NCBI RefSeq assembly: GCF_000730565.1
Contig: NZ_BBIQ01000002.1
Location: 248,001-312,000, forward strand
Reading direction: 5' to 3'
DNA from: Pseudomonas fulva NBRC 16637 = DSM 17717
Lineage (GTDB): Bacteria; Pseudomonadota; Gammaproteobacteria; Pseudomonadales; Pseudomonadaceae
Length of the DNA stretch: 64,000 nt
In this document: one piece after another, positions 46,597-57,567 of the stretch
Position numbering within the stretch: position 1 is the first letter of the stretch
Layout: every line of letters begins with the position of its first letter
Notes under the pieces: generated by a model
Told to the model about the DNA's origin: nothing
What the model saw: the letters and a program-made list of their open reading frames with translations, nothing else
The model's database searches: none
Made by a program: the position numbers and the translations under genes

Positions 46597-46917
46597 ATGT
46601 TACGTACCCGTGCTTATCTGGCGACCCTGGCGGTGGCTGCTGTCCTGGCGGGCTGCAGCACTGGTGGAGACTCCAGTGGCGGCCAAGTGCCTGAGGCACC
46701 TGCGGGCAATGATGGACGCTGCCAGGCCAGCGGCGCTGATTTTGCAGTGGGCAAGATGGGGAGCGCAGAGCTGCTGGAGCAGGCCCGCAAGGCGAGCGGT
46801 TCGCAAATGGCGCGCATCCTCAAGCCCCACGATGTGGTGACCCTGGAATACCGCTCAGAGCGGCTCAACTTGAACGTCGACGAGCAAGGGCGCGTGACAC
46901 GCGTCAACTGCGGCTAA
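46597..46917 (+). CDS. I78-family peptidase inhibitor lipoprotein
   Basis: 106 residues: lipobox VLAGC (Cys about 20), a Ser/Gly-rich linker, then the I78 inhibitor domain (GRCQASGADFAVGKMGSAELLEQARKASG, RILKPHDVVTLEYRSERLNLNVDEQGRVTRVNCG) with two cysteines that can pair. I78 members inhibit subtilisin-like serine proteases; here it would act at the outer membrane. TTCATG start after AGGAGGC. A strong terminator follows at 46978. Confidence 0.85.
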   Translation: MLRTRAYLATLAVAAVLAGCSTGGDSSGGQVPEAPAGNDGRCQASGADFAVGKMGSAELLEQARKASGSQMARILKPHDVVTLEYRSERLNLNVDEQGRVTRVNCG

Positions 46918-46977
46918 AGATCTAACTCACGTATCGAGGGCGCCTGTGCCCTGTACGTGAGCCGTCAAAGCCAAGTC

Positions 46978-47009
46978 AAAAAAAACCCGCCACGAGGGCG
47001 GGTTTTTTT
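46978..47009. terminator. Bidirectional terminator between I78 inhibitor and cold-shock gene
   Basis: AAAAAAAACCCGCC-ACGAG-GGCGGGTTTTTTT: GC core flanked by A and T runs, so it works on both strands. It serves the convergent genes ending at 46917 and 47023. Confidence 0.92.
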
Positions 47010-47022
47010 ACGGCTATCCGAA

Positions 47023-47235
47023 TTACTCCGGACGAACCTGCGCAGCCTGCATGCCCTTCTGGCCGCGCTCGGCGACGAAGGAAACAGTTTGGCCTTCTTT
47101 CAGGCTCTTGAAGCCGTCAGATTCGATGGCTTTGAAGTGAACGAACAGGTCGTCGCCGCCGCCTGCTGGGGTGATGAAGCCGAAGCCTTTCTCATCATTG
47201 AACCACTTGACGGTGCCTTGTTGGCGATTGGACAT
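47023..47235 (-). CDS. Cold-shock protein (CspA family)
   Basis: 70 residues, single cold-shock domain: [17 protein letters not shown] (RNP1 KGFGFI) and [10 protein letters not shown] (RNP2 LFVHF). It is close to the Pseudomonas CapB type ([11 protein letters not shown] start, MQAAQVRPE end). It binds single-stranded RNA/DNA and melts RNA structure. Single gene, AT-rich upstream leader (47236-47330), as usual for csp genes. Confidence 0.95.
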   Translation of the reverse strand: MSNRQQGTVKWFNDEKGFGFITPAGGGDDLFVHFKAIESDGFKSLKEGQTVSFVAERGQKGMQAAQVRPE

Positions 47236-47397
47236 GGGTGAATCTCCAGAACATTTAGTATTTTCGGTGGTGCAATGTGGCCGAAGCTACGGAGCACGGG
47301 TACATCATAGTCTAATTCTGCGGCTGTCGCGTCTTTTACCTTCACCCCAGTGTGATCCAGCGCAATTTCTTGCCGGATCACCGGCAGCTACACAGCG

Positions 47398-47703
47398 TCA
47401 GCTTTTAGGTGCGCAGGCCTGTTTCACGACGCTTTGCGCCTTTTGCATGAGTTTGGCGTCAACGCCATCCTTGCTGTCGAGGTCGGCAATTTCAGCGTCG
47501 GAGAAATTCTTCTTGATCGCTTTTGCACCACAGTCGCAGTGCTTTTTCGCTGCGGCGGCATCAACGCCCTGACCAGTGGCAACTTGCGTGCACTGGGCCA
47601 TATAGGCATTTTCCTTGCCGGCAGGGAAGTTGCCAGCGTTCGCGGCCATTGGCATCAGCAGGGCGCCAGCGGCCGCAAGGGCCAGAAGAGACGGAACTCG
47701 CAT
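47398..47703 (-). CDS. Secreted small four-cysteine protein (101 aa)
   Basis: Signal peptide MRVPSLLALAAAGALLMPMAANA with likely cleavage after ANA, then about 78 mature residues with cysteines at C38 (YMAQCTQ), C56 and C58 (HCDCGAKAI) and near the end (QACAPKS), suggesting two disulfides. Helical and Lys/Ala/Asp-rich. The CxC near a His is notable, but no heme or metal site is established. Start follows AAGGAGTAATCGGTT. Conserved in pseudomonads; function unknown. Confidence 0.75.
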   Translation of the reverse strand: MRVPSLLALAAAGALLMPMAANAGNFPAGKENAYMAQCTQVATGQGVDAAAAKKHCDCGAKAIKKNFSDAEIADLDSKDGVDAKLMQKAQSVVKQACAPKS

Positions 47704-48039
47704 AACCGATTACTCCTTGGGTCAGTTCTCATCAAGAGCAGGTTGCTTCCACACGTCTGATAGGGAAGCTGTCGCGGAAGTTCACCGCCGGCGGCAATTT
47801 CCAAATATTCCTGCGCACGGCTCTGACTGCGTGCTAGCATGCCCGGCTTGCAGCTGACAACGTCCACGCTGCTGTTCTATTTTCTTTCCAGTCACTCTGG
47901 TTCGTCCCCGCAAGCCCAAAGGCTTCTGCCACTGTGAGGCAGGCTTCCCGTCAAACGGAAGGCAGGTTCGGATCTTGTACTGGCTCATCCCAACCCACGT
48001 GACCTTTGGTAGGGGTCACCACTAGGAGAGGAGGCGCCA
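47704..48039 (+). promoter_or_regulatory. thrS promoter and structured leader (336 bases)
   Basis: No supported gene. Close to thrS there are two hairpins: CTTCCCGT-CAA-ACGGAAG (47944-47961, one bulge) and GTGACC-TTTGGTAGG-GGTCAC (47999-48019), the second 8 bases before the AGGAGAGGAGG ribosome binding site. Such a structure would allow translational control of thrS, as known in E. coli through tRNA-like mimicry, although resemblance to tRNA-Thr was not demonstrated. The left part should hold the promoter of the divergent 47398-47703 gene. Confidence 0.4.
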
Positions 48040-49962
48040 ATGCCCACCATTACTCTTCCCGATGGCAGCCAGCGTTCGTTCGATCACCCCGTGTCCGTTG
48101 CCGAGGTCGCCGCATCCATCGGCGCCGGTCTGGCCAAGGCCACCGTTGCCGGCAAGGTAGACGGCAAGCTGGTCGACGCGTGCGACCTGATTCAGAACGA
48201 CGCTACGCTGCAGATCATCACCCCCAAAGATGAAGAGGGACTGGAGATCATTCGTCACTCGTGCGCCCACCTGGTTGGCCACGCGGTGAAGCAGCTGTAT
48301 CCGACCGCCAAGATGGTGATCGGCCCTGTGATCGACGAAGGCTTCTATTACGATATCGCTTACGAGCGGCCCTTCACGCCGGATGACCTGGCGGCCATCG
48401 AGAAGCGCATGCAGCAGTTGATCGACACGGACTACGACGTCATCAAGAAGATGACTCCGCGCGCTGAAGTCATCGACGTGTTCACCGCCCGTGGCGAAGA
48501 CTACAAGCTGCGCCTGGTCGAGGACATGCCGAACGAGCAGGCCATGGGCCTGTACTATCACGAAGAATACGTGGACATGTGCCGCGGCCCGCACGTGCCC
48601 AACACCCGTTTCCTCAAGGCATTCAAGCTGACCAAGCTGTCCGGCGCCTACTGGCGTGGCGATGCCAAGAACGAACAGTTGCAGCGCGTATACGGCACTG
48701 CCTGGGCGGACAAGAAGCAGCTGGCGGCCTACATCCAGCGCATCGAAGAAGCCGAGAAGCGCGACCATCGCAAGATCGGCAAGCAGCTCGACCTGTTCCA
48801 TTTGCAGGAAGAAGCACCGGGCATGGTGTTCTGGCACGCTAACGGCTGGACTGTCTACCAAGTGCTCGAGCAGTACATGCGTAATGTCCAGCGCGAGAAC
48901 GGTTATCAGGAAATCAAGACCCCGCAAGTGGTCGACCGCATCCTGTGGGAGCGTTCGGGCCACTGGTCCAACTACGCCGAGAACATGTTCACCACGTCGT
49001 CGGAGAGCCGTGACTACGCAGTCAAGCCAATGAACTGCCCGTGCCACGTGCAGGTCTTCAACCAAGGGCTCAAGAGCTACCGCGACCTGCCGCTGCGCCT
49101 GGCCGAGTTTGGCGCGTGCCACCGCAACGAGCCATCTGGCGCCCTGCACGGCATCATGCGTGTGCGCGGCTTCGTACAGGACGATGCCCACATCTTCTGC
49201 ACCGAAGAGCAGGTAAAGAAAGAAGCGGCCGACTTCATCAAGCTGACCCTGGATGTGTACAAGGACTTCGGCTTCAGCGACATCGCCATGAAGTTGTCCA
49301 CCCGTCCGGCCAAGCGTGTTGGCTCCGAAGAGCTGTGGGACCGTGCCGAGGGCGCGTTGGCCGATGCCCTGAACGAATCTGGCCTGGAGTGGGAATACCA
49401 GCCGGGCGAGGGCGCCTTCTATGGGCCGAAGATCGAGTTCACCCTGCGTGACTGCCTCGGCCGTAACTGGCAGTGCGGCACCCTGCAGTACGACCCGAAC
49501 CTGCCGGAGCGTCTGGACGCCAGCTACATCGCCGAAGACAACAGCCGCGTGCGCCCGGTCATGCTGCACCGCGCCATTCTGGGTTCGTTCGAGCGCTTCA
49601 TCGGCATGCTGATCGAGCACTACGCCGGCGTGTTCCCTGCCTGGCTGGCGCCGACGCAGGCGGTGATCATGAATATCACCGACAAACAGGCCGATTTTGC
49701 CCTTGAAGTTGAGAAAACTCTGAACGGTAGCGGTTTCCGTGCCAAGTCGGACTTGAGAAATGAGAAGATCGGCTTTAAAATCCGTGAGCATACTTTGCTC
49801 AAGGTCCCGTACCTTTTGGTTATAGGGGACCGCGAAGTCGAAACGCAGACCGTAGCAGTGCGTACTCGCGAAGGCGCTGACCTGGGCTCCATGCCCGTCG
49901 CCCAGTTCGCTGAGCTCCTGACGCAAGCGGTTTCCCGGCGTGGTCGCCAAACAACGGAGTAA
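48040..49962 (+). CDS. thrS: Threonyl-tRNA synthetase
   Basis: 640 residues, full length. N-terminal TGS domain ([20 protein letters not shown]), editing domain with zinc-type His/Cys pattern ([16 protein letters not shown]), class II core with motif 1 to 3 ([27 protein letters not shown] with the zinc-binding Cys, [33 protein letters not shown]) and the anticodon-binding C-terminus. Its stop overlaps the infC start. First gene of the thrS-infC-rpmI-rplT-pheST-ihfA translation block. Confidence 0.98.
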   Translation: MPTITLPDGSQRSFDHPVSVAEVAASIGAGLAKATVAGKVDGKLVDACDLIQNDATLQIITPKDEEGLEIIRHSCAHLVGHAVKQLYPTAKMVIGPVIDEGFYYDIAYERPFTPDDLAAIEKRMQQLIDTDYDVIKKMTPRAEVIDVFTARGEDYKLRLVEDMPNEQAMGLYYHEEYVDMCRGPHVPNTRFLKAFKLTKLSGAYWRGDAKNEQLQRVYGTAWADKKQLAAYIQRIEEAEKRDHRKIGKQLDLFHLQEEAPGMVFWHANGWTVYQVLEQYMRNVQRENGYQEIKTPQVVDRILWERSGHWSNYAENMFTTSSESRDYAVKPMNCPCHVQVFNQGLKSYRDLPLRLAEFGACHRNEPSGALHGIMRVRGFVQDDAHIFCTEEQVKKEAADFIKLTLDVYKDFGFSDIAMKLSTRPAKRVGSEELWDRAEGALADALNESGLEWEYQPGEGAFYGPKIEFTLRDCLGRNWQCGTLQYDPNLPERLDASYIAEDNSRVRPVMLHRAILGSFERFIGMLIEHYAGVFPAWLAPTQAVIMNITDKQADFALEVEKTLNGSGFRAKSDLRNEKIGFKIREHTLLKVPYLLVIGDREVETQTVAVRTREGADLGSMPVAQFAELLTQAVSRRGRQTTE

Positions 49963-50513
49963 TGACTATTAAGCGTGAAATGAGAAATGATAAACGTGCT
50001 GTACCGAAGGCCCCGATCAACGAGAATATCTCGGCCCGCGAGGTTCGGTTAATTGGCGCAGACGGCGAGCAGGTTGGCATCGTCTCGATTGATGAAGCGC
50101 TTCGTATCGCTGAAGAAGCGAAGCTGGATCTGGTGGAAATCTCTGCAGACGCGCTTCCGCCCGTCTGCAAGGTGATGGACTACGGCAAGCACCTCTTCGA
50201 GAAGAAGAAGCAGGCCAACGAAGCCAAGAAAAACCAGAAACAGATCCAGATTAAAGAAATCAAGTTTCGTCCAGGGACGGAAGAAGGGGATTACCAGGTA
50301 AAACTACGCAACCTGGTACGTTTCCTTACCGAAGGGGACAAGGCCAAGATCTCTCTGAGATTCCGTGGTCGTGAGATGGCCCACCAGGAGCTGGGCATGG
50401 AGCTGTTGAAGCGGGTTGAAGCTGACCTGATCGAATACGGTTCCGTCGAGCAGCATCCTAAGATGGAAGGACGCCAGCTTATGATGGTCATCGCCCCCAA
50501 AAAGAAGAAGTAA
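49962..50513 (+). CDS. infC: Translation initiation factor IF-3
   Basis: 183 residues from the ATG that overlaps the thrS stop (TAATG). IF-3 N-domain ([42 protein letters not shown]), linker rich in Lys, and C-domain ([43 protein letters not shown]). Two codons further an ATT precedes AAGCGTGAA; since E. coli infC starts at AUU for self-regulation, ATT at 49968 is a possible alternative start. It controls fidelity of initiation on the 30S subunit. Confidence 0.97.
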   Translation: MTIKREMRNDKRAVPKAPINENISAREVRLIGADGEQVGIVSIDEALRIAEEAKLDLVEISADALPPVCKVMDYGKHLFEKKKQANEAKKNQKQIQIKEIKFRPGTEEGDYQVKLRNLVRFLTEGDKAKISLRFRGREMAHQELGMELLKRVEADLIEYGSVEQHPKMEGRQLMMVIAPKKKK

Positions 50514-50575
50514 TCTCCCGGGCACGGCAGGCCTGATGATTATTGTGTAATTTTTATCGAATGCGGAGTTCCAAC

Positions 50576-50770
50576 ATGCCAAAAATGAAAACCAAGAGCG
50601 GTGCTGCGAAGCGCTTCCTGAAGACCGCTTCGGGCTTCAAGCACAAGCACGCTTTCAAAAGCCACATCCTGACCAAAATGTCGACCAAGCGTAAGCGTCA
50701 ACTGCGCGGTGCCAGCTTGCTGCACCCGTCCGACGTGGCAAAAGTCGAGCGCATGCTGCGCGTACGTTAA
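50576..50770 (+). CDS. rpmI: 50S ribosomal protein L35
   Basis: 64 residues, [31 protein letters not shown], strongly basic as usual for L35. The ATG at 50576 after GCGGAGTTCCAAC is the family start; an in-frame ATG at 50543 would add 11 atypical residues. It lies between infC and rplT. Confidence 0.97.
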   Translation: MPKMKTKSGAAKRFLKTASGFKHKHAFKSHILTKMSTKRKRQLRGASLLHPSDVAKVERMLRVR

Positions 50771-50797
50771 TTCTGGTTAAGATAGAGGAAGTTACTC

Positions 50798-51154
50798 ATG
50801 GCTCGTGTTAAGCGTGGCGTCATCGCCCGTAAGCGTCACAAGAAAATTCTGAAACTGGCTAAAGGTTACTACGGTGCACGTTCGCGCGTATTCCGTGTTG
50901 CCAAGCAAGCGGTCATCAAGGCAGGCCAATACGCCTACCGCGACCGTCGCCAGAAGAAGCGTCAGTTCCGCGCACTGTGGATCGCTCGTATCAACGCCGG
51001 TGCCCGCACCAATGGTCTGTCCTACAGCCGTTTGATTGCTGGCCTGAAAAAGGCTTCGATCGAAATCGACCGTAAGGTTCTGGCCGATCTGGCAGTGAAC
51101 GAAAAAGCGGCGTTTGCTGCGATTGTCGAGAAAGCTAAAGCCGTTCTGGCTTAA
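50798..51154 (+). CDS. rplT: 50S ribosomal protein L20
   Basis: 118 residues, [58 protein letters not shown]..., typical of L20. In E. coli L20 represses its own operon by binding the mRNA before rpmI. Start follows AGAGGAAGTTACTC. Followed by two hairpins before pheS. Confidence 0.98.
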   Translation: MARVKRGVIARKRHKKILKLAKGYYGARSRVFRVAKQAVIKAGQYAYRDRRQKKRQFRALWIARINAGARTNGLSYSRLIAGLKKASIEIDRKVLADLAVNEKAAFAAIVEKAKAVLA

Positions 51155-51170
51155 GTACCCGCGACAATCA

Positions 51171-51194
51171 CCCGGCGACGCTTGCGTCGCCGGG
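51171..51194 (+). terminator. GC-rich hairpin after rplT
   Basis: CCCGGCGACG-CTTG-CGTCGCCGGG: perfect 10-bp stem with a stable CTTG loop, 17 bases after the rplT stop. No T-run; it may protect the ribosomal mRNA 3' end. Confidence 0.55.
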
Positions 51195-51200
51195 CATTGA

Positions 51201-52280
<1,080 letters not shown>

Positions 52281-52313
52281 GCCAATCGACGCAACCTTCA
52301 GGAGAAGAACAGC

Positions 52314-54695
52314 ATGAAATTCAGTGAACAGTGGCTGCGCGGTTGGGTAAACCCGCAAGTCTCCCGTGACGAACTGGTGGCCCGCCTGTCCATGGCCGGC
52401 CTGGAAGTCGACAGCGTAACCCCTGCTGCTGGCCAGTTCAGCGGCATCGTGGTGGGTGAAATCCTTGCCACCGAACAACACCCGGACGCCGACAAGCTGC
52501 GTGTGTGCCAGGTCAGCAATGGTCAGGAAACGTTCCAGGTCGTGTGCGGCGCGCCTAACGCACGGCCAGGGATCAAGATCCCGTTTGCCATGATCGGCGC
52601 CGAACTGCCTGGCGACTTCAAGATCAAGAAGGCCAAGCTGCGCGGTGTGGAGTCCTTCGGCATGCTCTGCTCGGCGGCGGAATTGCAGATCAGTGAAGAA
52701 AACGACGGTCTGCTCGAACTGGCCAGCGATGCGCCGGTAGGCGAGGACATTCGCCAGTACCTGAGTCTGGATGATGCCAGTATCGAAATCGGACTTACCC
52801 CCAACCGGGGTGATTGCCTGTCGATCGCTGGCCTGGCCCGCGACGTCAGCGCGCTATACGACGTACCGGTTACCCGCCCGCTGGTACCCGCCGTGGCTGC
52901 CGCGCACGACGAAGTACGCCCGGTCGAGGTCCAAGCGCCGGCTGCCTGCCCACGTTACCTGGGTCGGGTGATCCGCAACGTTGACCTGAGCAAGCCGACG
53001 CCGCTTTGGATGGTCGAGCGTCTGCGCCGCAGCGACGTGCGCAGCATCGACGCTGCCGTAGATATCACCAACTACGTGATGCTCGAACTCGGCCAGCCGA
53101 TGCACGCTTTTGACCTGGCAGAGATCAACGGCGGCATTCGCGTGCGCATGGCCGAAGAGGACGAAAAACTCGTCCTGCTAGACGGCCAGGAAGTTGCACT
53201 GCATGCCGACACCCTGGTCATCGCCGACCACACCCGCGCCCTGGCCATCGCCGGCGTCATGGGCGGCGAGCACAGCGGCGTCGATACTGCCAAAACCCGC
53301 GATCTGTTCCTGGAAAGCGCGTTCTTCGAGCCGATTTCCGTCGCAGGCAAAGCCCGCTCCTACGGCCTGCACACGGATGCCTCGCACCGTTACGAGCGCG
53401 GCGTCGATTCCCAGTTGGCCCGTGAAGCCATGGAGCGTGCGACCGCGTTGCTACTGGAAGTGGTAGGCGGTGAAGCCGGCCCCATCGTCGAAGCCGTCAG
53501 CGAACAACACCTGCCCAGCATCGCCCCGGTTACCTTGCGTGCCGAGCGCATCGCCCAGATGCTTGGCATGGAAATGGACCCGGCCCAGGTCGAGCAGTTG
53601 CTCAACAACCTTGGTCTGGCTACCGAGGCGGACGGGGCAGGGCAGTGGACGGTCAACGTTCCGAGCCACCGCTTCGATATCAGCCTTGAAGTCGACCTGA
53701 TCGAAGAGCTCGCGCGACTGTACGGTTACAACAACTTGCCCGTGCGTTACCCGCAGGCACGCCTGGCGCCGCAAGCCCGTCCGGAAACCCGTGGCGAGCT
53801 GCCGAACCTGCGTCGTCTGCTGGTTGCTCGTGGTTATCAGGAAGCCATTACCTACAGCTTCATCGATCCCAAACTGTTCGAGTTGTTCAGCCCAGGCGTA
53901 GAGCCACTGTTGCTGGCCAACCCCATCTCCAGCGACATGGCGGCCATGCGTGCCTCCTTGTGGCCGGGCCTGGTCAAGGCAGTGCAGCACAACCTCAATC
54001 GCCAGCAGGACCGGGTGCGCTTGTTCGAAAGTGGCCTGCGTTTCGTTGGCCAACTGGGCAACTTGGCGCAGGAGCCGATGATTGCCGGCGTCGTTACGGG
54101 CAGCCGCTTGCCTGAAGGCTGGGCCAATGGCCGTGACACCATCGACTTCTTCGACGTGAAGGCCGATGTGGAAGCCTTGTTGGGTCATTCCGGCGCGTTG
54201 GACGATTTCACCTTCGTCGCTGGCAAGCATCCAGCCTTGCACCCTGGTCAGACGGCTGAAATCCAGCGTGAAGGCAAGGTTGTTGGCTATTTGGGCGCGC
54301 TTCATCCCGAGCTTGCAAAAGCCCTGGACCTGGACCGTCAAGTCTTCGTTTTCGAGTTGGTGCTGGCCGATGTGGTCGAAGGCCGGTTGCCGAAATTCAG
54401 CGAGCTGTCCAAGTTCCCGGAAACTCGTCGTGACCTGGCGTTGATCGCAGGACGTGATGTAGCGTCTCAAGACGTACTTGACGTAATTCGTGACAATGCA
54501 GGCGAATGGCTCACAGACCTCAGGCTGTTTGATGTCTACCAGGGTAAAGGCATTGATCCTGATAGAAAAAGCCTGGCAGTCGGCTTGACCTGGCAGCATC
54601 CATCGCGCACTCTTAACGACGATGAGGTGAACACTACCTTGCACACTATCCTCACCTCGCTCGAACAAAGGTTGAACACCACGTTAAGGAAATAA
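52314..54695 (+). CDS. pheT: Phenylalanyl-tRNA synthetase beta subunit
   Basis: 793 residues: N-terminal tRNA-binding OB domain (about 40-150), B3/B4 editing domain (around 210-380), B5 (about 400-480), the inactive class II-like core, and a C-terminal FDX-ACB anticodon-binding domain ([22 protein letters not shown]...[16 protein letters not shown]). It corrects Tyr-tRNA(Phe). Start after CAGGAGAAGAACAGC. It is followed by ihfA after 4 bases, as is usual in gammaproteobacteria. Confidence 0.98.
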
Positions 54696-54699
54696 CGGC

Positions 54700-55002
54700 A
54701 TGGGTGCTCTGACGAAAGCTGAGATGGCCGAGAGGCTGTACGAGGAGCTGGGGCTTAACAAGCGTGAGGCCAAGGAGCTGGTCGAGCTGTTTTTCGAAGA
54801 AATTCGGCACGCACTTGAAGAGAACGAGCAGGTCAAGTTGTCCGGTTTCGGCAACTTCGACCTTCGCGATAAACGCCAACGGCCGGGCCGCAACCCCAAG
54901 ACTGGGGAAGAAATCCCGATCACCGCACGGCGCGTCGTCACCTTTCGTCCAGGGCAGAAGTTGAAGGCCCGGGTTGAGGCCTATGCTGGAACCAAGCCAT
55001 AA
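54700..55002 (+). CDS. ihfA: Integration host factor alpha subunit
   Basis: 100 residues, HU/IHF fold: [86 protein letters not shown] pattern, with the intercalating Pro in GRNPKTGE. It bends DNA as a heterodimer with IhfB. Translationally close to pheT, and its 3' end overlaps the next gene by 20 bases. Confidence 0.97.
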
Positions 55003-55339
55003 CGACGAACTGCCCCCCATACCGGGCAAACGGTACTTCACCATTGGTGAAGTGAGCGAACTTTGCGCTGTAAAACCGCACGTGCTGCGGTATTGGGAGC
55101 AGGAGTTCGATCAGCTCAATCCTGTGAAGCGGCGGGGCAATCGGCGTTATTATCAGCGCCAAGACGTGCTGATGATCCGCCAGATCCGCGCATTGCTTTA
55201 CGACCAGGGCTTCACCATCGGCGGGGCGCGCTTGCGGCTTTCCAGTGATGAGGCCAAGGATGAGTCGAGCCAGTACAAACAGCTGATTCGTCAGATGATT
55301 GTGGAGCTGGAAGATGTGCTGGTGGTGTTGAAGAAGTGA
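54983..55339 (+). CDS. MerR-family transcriptional regulator
   Basis: 118 residues. HTH_MerR domain: [71 protein letters not shown], followed by a short dimerisation helix ([24 protein letters not shown]). There is no cysteine-rich effector domain, so it is probably not a metal sensor. The position after ihfA is conserved in gammaproteobacteria. ATG at 54983 lies within the ihfA end; an earlier TTG at 54974 is less likely. Confidence 0.9.
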
Positions 55340-55450
55340 CCGTTGTTTAAGATGAGTGGAAATTTTTGAAAAAAAGCTTCCATTAATCAAAAGGTTAGGG
55401 TATCTTCTTCATCGTTCTCAGCGGTAACGAGAACATGCTTCAAACCGAGT

Positions 55451-55527
55451 CGGGGCGTAGCGCAGCCCGGTAGCGCACTTGCATGGGGTGCAAGGGGTCG
55501 AGTGTTCGAATCACTCCGTCCCGACCA
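55451..55527 (+). tRNA. tRNA-Pro (GGG)
   Basis: 77-base cloverleaf CGGGGCGTAGCGCAGCCCGGTAGCG...CGTCCCGACCA with encoded CCA. The anticodon stem CTTGC/GCAAG encloses ATGGGGT, giving anticodon GGG. The tRNA 3' end is followed by an integrase remnant, as is typical of an attachment site. Confidence 0.97.
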
Positions 55528-55598
55528 TTATATTCAATGACTTAGGCCATTTCCGAAAGGGGTGGCCTTTTTCATGTCCGTGACTTTTGCGTGACTTC

Positions 55599-55825
55599 TC
55601 AGGGTGTTACGCATGGTTCCTCTTCAACCTGCTCAGCCTTGGCCAACCAGTCCCTGGCTGGAACTTTGTTTGCCGCCTCAATGAGTTGGCTGATCTCCGT
55701 GCCCGGAGAGTAACTGGTCACGCTGCCATTCTTGTGTCCTAAGACGGCTTGCGGTCTTCTTTGGTTAACCCTGCAGCCTTCAGGCGCCGACCTAAAGTGT
55801 GCTCGAAATTGTGAATCCTGATCGA
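55599..55825 (-). pseudogene. Tyrosine integrase C-terminal remnant, frameshifted
   Basis: On the minus strand one frame reads IRIHNFEHTLGRRLKAAGL plus TKEDRK and then hits a stop. The neighbouring frame continues AVLGHKNGSVTSYS and ends LIEAANKVPARDWLAKAEQ. Together they give the typical end of a phage integrase with HxxxH box and catalytic Tyr (TSYS). A single missing G at about 55748 explains the shift. Further upstream an in-frame TAG (about 55829) and degraded sequence show that the N-terminal part is gone. It lies 72 bases from tRNA-Pro, so this is the scar of an element once integrated there. Confidence 0.8.
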
Positions 55826-56046
55826 GGCCTAGACTACAGTGCTGCGCTCGTCGGCAGCGGTCAGCGCTATCAGCCAAGCGTGCCAGCGTGGCTGGAAGAT
55901 GACTCGGTCATTGCCGTCTCGGCAATGACCCTGCCTGAGCGTCGCTGAATACAGGGCAACACCGAGCTGGCTGACTCAAACTTTGACTGATGCTGCGTGG
56001 CGAATGGGCGCTGGCGGGTGGGGCTGCATGCCGCCCCGACCGGTTT
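55826..56046. other. Degenerate region between integrase remnant and MHS transporter
   Basis: No reading frame with a credible start or ribosome binding site. Short frames here look like chance or eroded sequence. TCTTGCCG/CGGCAATGA-type repeats at about 55905-55928 (TTGCCGTCTCGGCAA) form a small hairpin. Confidence 0.4.
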
Positions 56047-57420
56047 TCAGTGAGTGGCAGCAGGCTTGAGCCTGTCTTTGCAGAGGGCGCCGTACGCATC
56101 ATCGATCGGCTTGGCATCTGGGCTGCCGAGATCTTCCATCGCCAAGCGGTATGTCTCAGGCGCGACATAGGCGGCTAAGGCACAGATGCAGGTGATGAAA
56201 AACGCCGACCCCCCCACAATAAGCCAGATGTTGTCCGAGCCCGGTGGTGCAATGGCAGCAAAGATGGCTGGCAGCATGGCGGTGCACATGGTGCTGACGT
56301 TCTGTGCGATGGCCATGGCCGAGACGCGGTAGCGCGTGTTGAACAGCTCCGGGAAGAAGCTTGGGAAAACTGCATTGTAGCCTTGGTAGACCATACCCCA
56401 CATGAGGATCGAAGCGGCAAAGGCCAGCGGCACGCTCTGGATACTGATCGCATACAGATAACCGAAAGCCAGCAGCCCCGAGCCCAGACAGCCAGTGATC
56501 ATGATCGGACGCCGGCCGATCTTGTCAGACAGGCTACCAACGAACGGGATCAAGAGCACTGCGACGATGTTGCCCACTACTGGGATCCACAGGTAGACGC
56601 TTTGGTCAAAACCAATGCCGTAGGCCGGCTGAACTGCATAGGCTGCGCCGAACACCGTCGCAACCACCGGAATGACGTTCATCAGCGCCATGAACACGAC
56701 CAGCACCATGTGCTTCCAGCTGTACTTGAAGGCTTCTTTGACGGGCGAGCGGGCGATCTTGTCTACCTGTTCGCCCTCGACGAAGGCCGGGGTCTCATGG
56801 ACCTCCTTGCGGATGATGAAACCGGCTACCAGCACGAATGCGCTGAGCAGGAAAGGAATGCGCCAGCCCCAATCGCTGAACGCTTCGCTTGGCATGAAGT
56901 AGGCCAGTGGCAGGAACACCGCAGCAGCCATTATCTGACCGGCCTGAACCCCCTGCAAGGTGAAGCTGGCGTAGTAACCTCGCCGTCCGAAGGGCGCATG
57001 TTCCATGATCATGGCGCTAGCACCGGAGATTTCACCAGCGACTGCAAAGCCCTGAACCAGGCGCAGCAGCGCAAGAACAATTGGGGCAATGATGCCAATG
57101 TCGTGGTAAGTGGGCAGCAGGCCTACGGCCATGGTCGAAATACCCATCAGAAACATGCACAGCAGCAAAACGTTTTTGCGACCGCGGGTATCGCCCCAGT
57201 GACCGAGGACAACCGCACCCACGGGACGGGCCAGGTAACCGACGCCATAAGTTGCCAGCGACGCGATGATGGCCATCGTGGGGTCCATCGAAGGGAAGAA
57301 CAACTGCGGGAAGATCAGAGCTGCGGCTTGGGCGTAGATAAAAAAGTCATAGTACTCGAGGGCCGAGCCTATCCACCCACTGGCGGTCGCTTTCTTAGCT
57401 TGGGAGCTGGAGTGAGCCAT
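56047..57420 (-). CDS. MFS transporter, metabolite:H+ symporter (shikimate/quinate-type)
   Basis: 457 residues, 12 predicted membrane helices. MHS family features: ASGWIGSALEYYDFFIYAQAAALIF at the N-terminus, the MFS loop motif GHWGDTRGRKN between helices 2 and 3, and the central loop VHETPAFVEGEQVDKIARSPVKEAFK. It probably imports shikimate, quinate or protocatechuate with protons: it is divergent from quiC and shares its operator region. The start MAHSSSQAKKATASG at 57420 (GGAGACAAC upstream) is preferred over a longer in-frame start. Confidence 0.85.
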   Translation of the reverse strand: MAHSSSQAKKATASGWIGSALEYYDFFIYAQAAALIFPQLFFPSMDPTMAIIASLATYGVGYLARPVGAVVLGHWGDTRGRKNVLLLCMFLMGISTMAVGLLPTYHDIGIIAPIVLALLRLVQGFAVAGEISGASAMIMEHAPFGRRGYYASFTLQGVQAGQIMAAAVFLPLAYFMPSEAFSDWGWRIPFLLSAFVLVAGFIIRKEVHETPAFVEGEQVDKIARSPVKEAFKYSWKHMVLVVFMALMNVIPVVATVFGAAYAVQPAYGIGFDQSVYLWIPVVGNIVAVLLIPFVGSLSDKIGRRPIMITGCLGSGLLAFGYLYAISIQSVPLAFAASILMWGMVYQGYNAVFPSFFPELFNTRYRVSAMAIAQNVSTMCTAMLPAIFAAIAPPGSDNIWLIVGGSAFFITCICALAAYVAPETYRLAMEDLGSPDAKPIDDAYGALCKDRLKPAATH

Positions 57421-57567
57421 TGTTGTCTCCGTTGTTCTTGTTATTGAACTTGTTAGGTCGTGACGCTGGGCTTGTAGGTCAGGATCTGCTGAGCGTTCGC
57501 AGGGCAGTGAAATGCTCGAATGATCTGTAACTGGATCCATGTTCAACCAGGCGTGAGCGGCGAATCA

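Noticed and set aside
48022..49950. 642-codon open frame antisense to thrS
   Set aside because: It mirrors the thrS coding frame in GC-rich DNA, has no ribosome binding site and encodes no recognisable domain.
53451..54668. 405-codon open frame antisense to pheT
   Set aside because: Same explanation: antisense of a certain housekeeping gene and no start signal.
56383..57447. 354-codon open frame antisense to the MHS transporter
   Set aside because: The complementary frame encodes a clear 12-helix MFS protein; this one has no domain.
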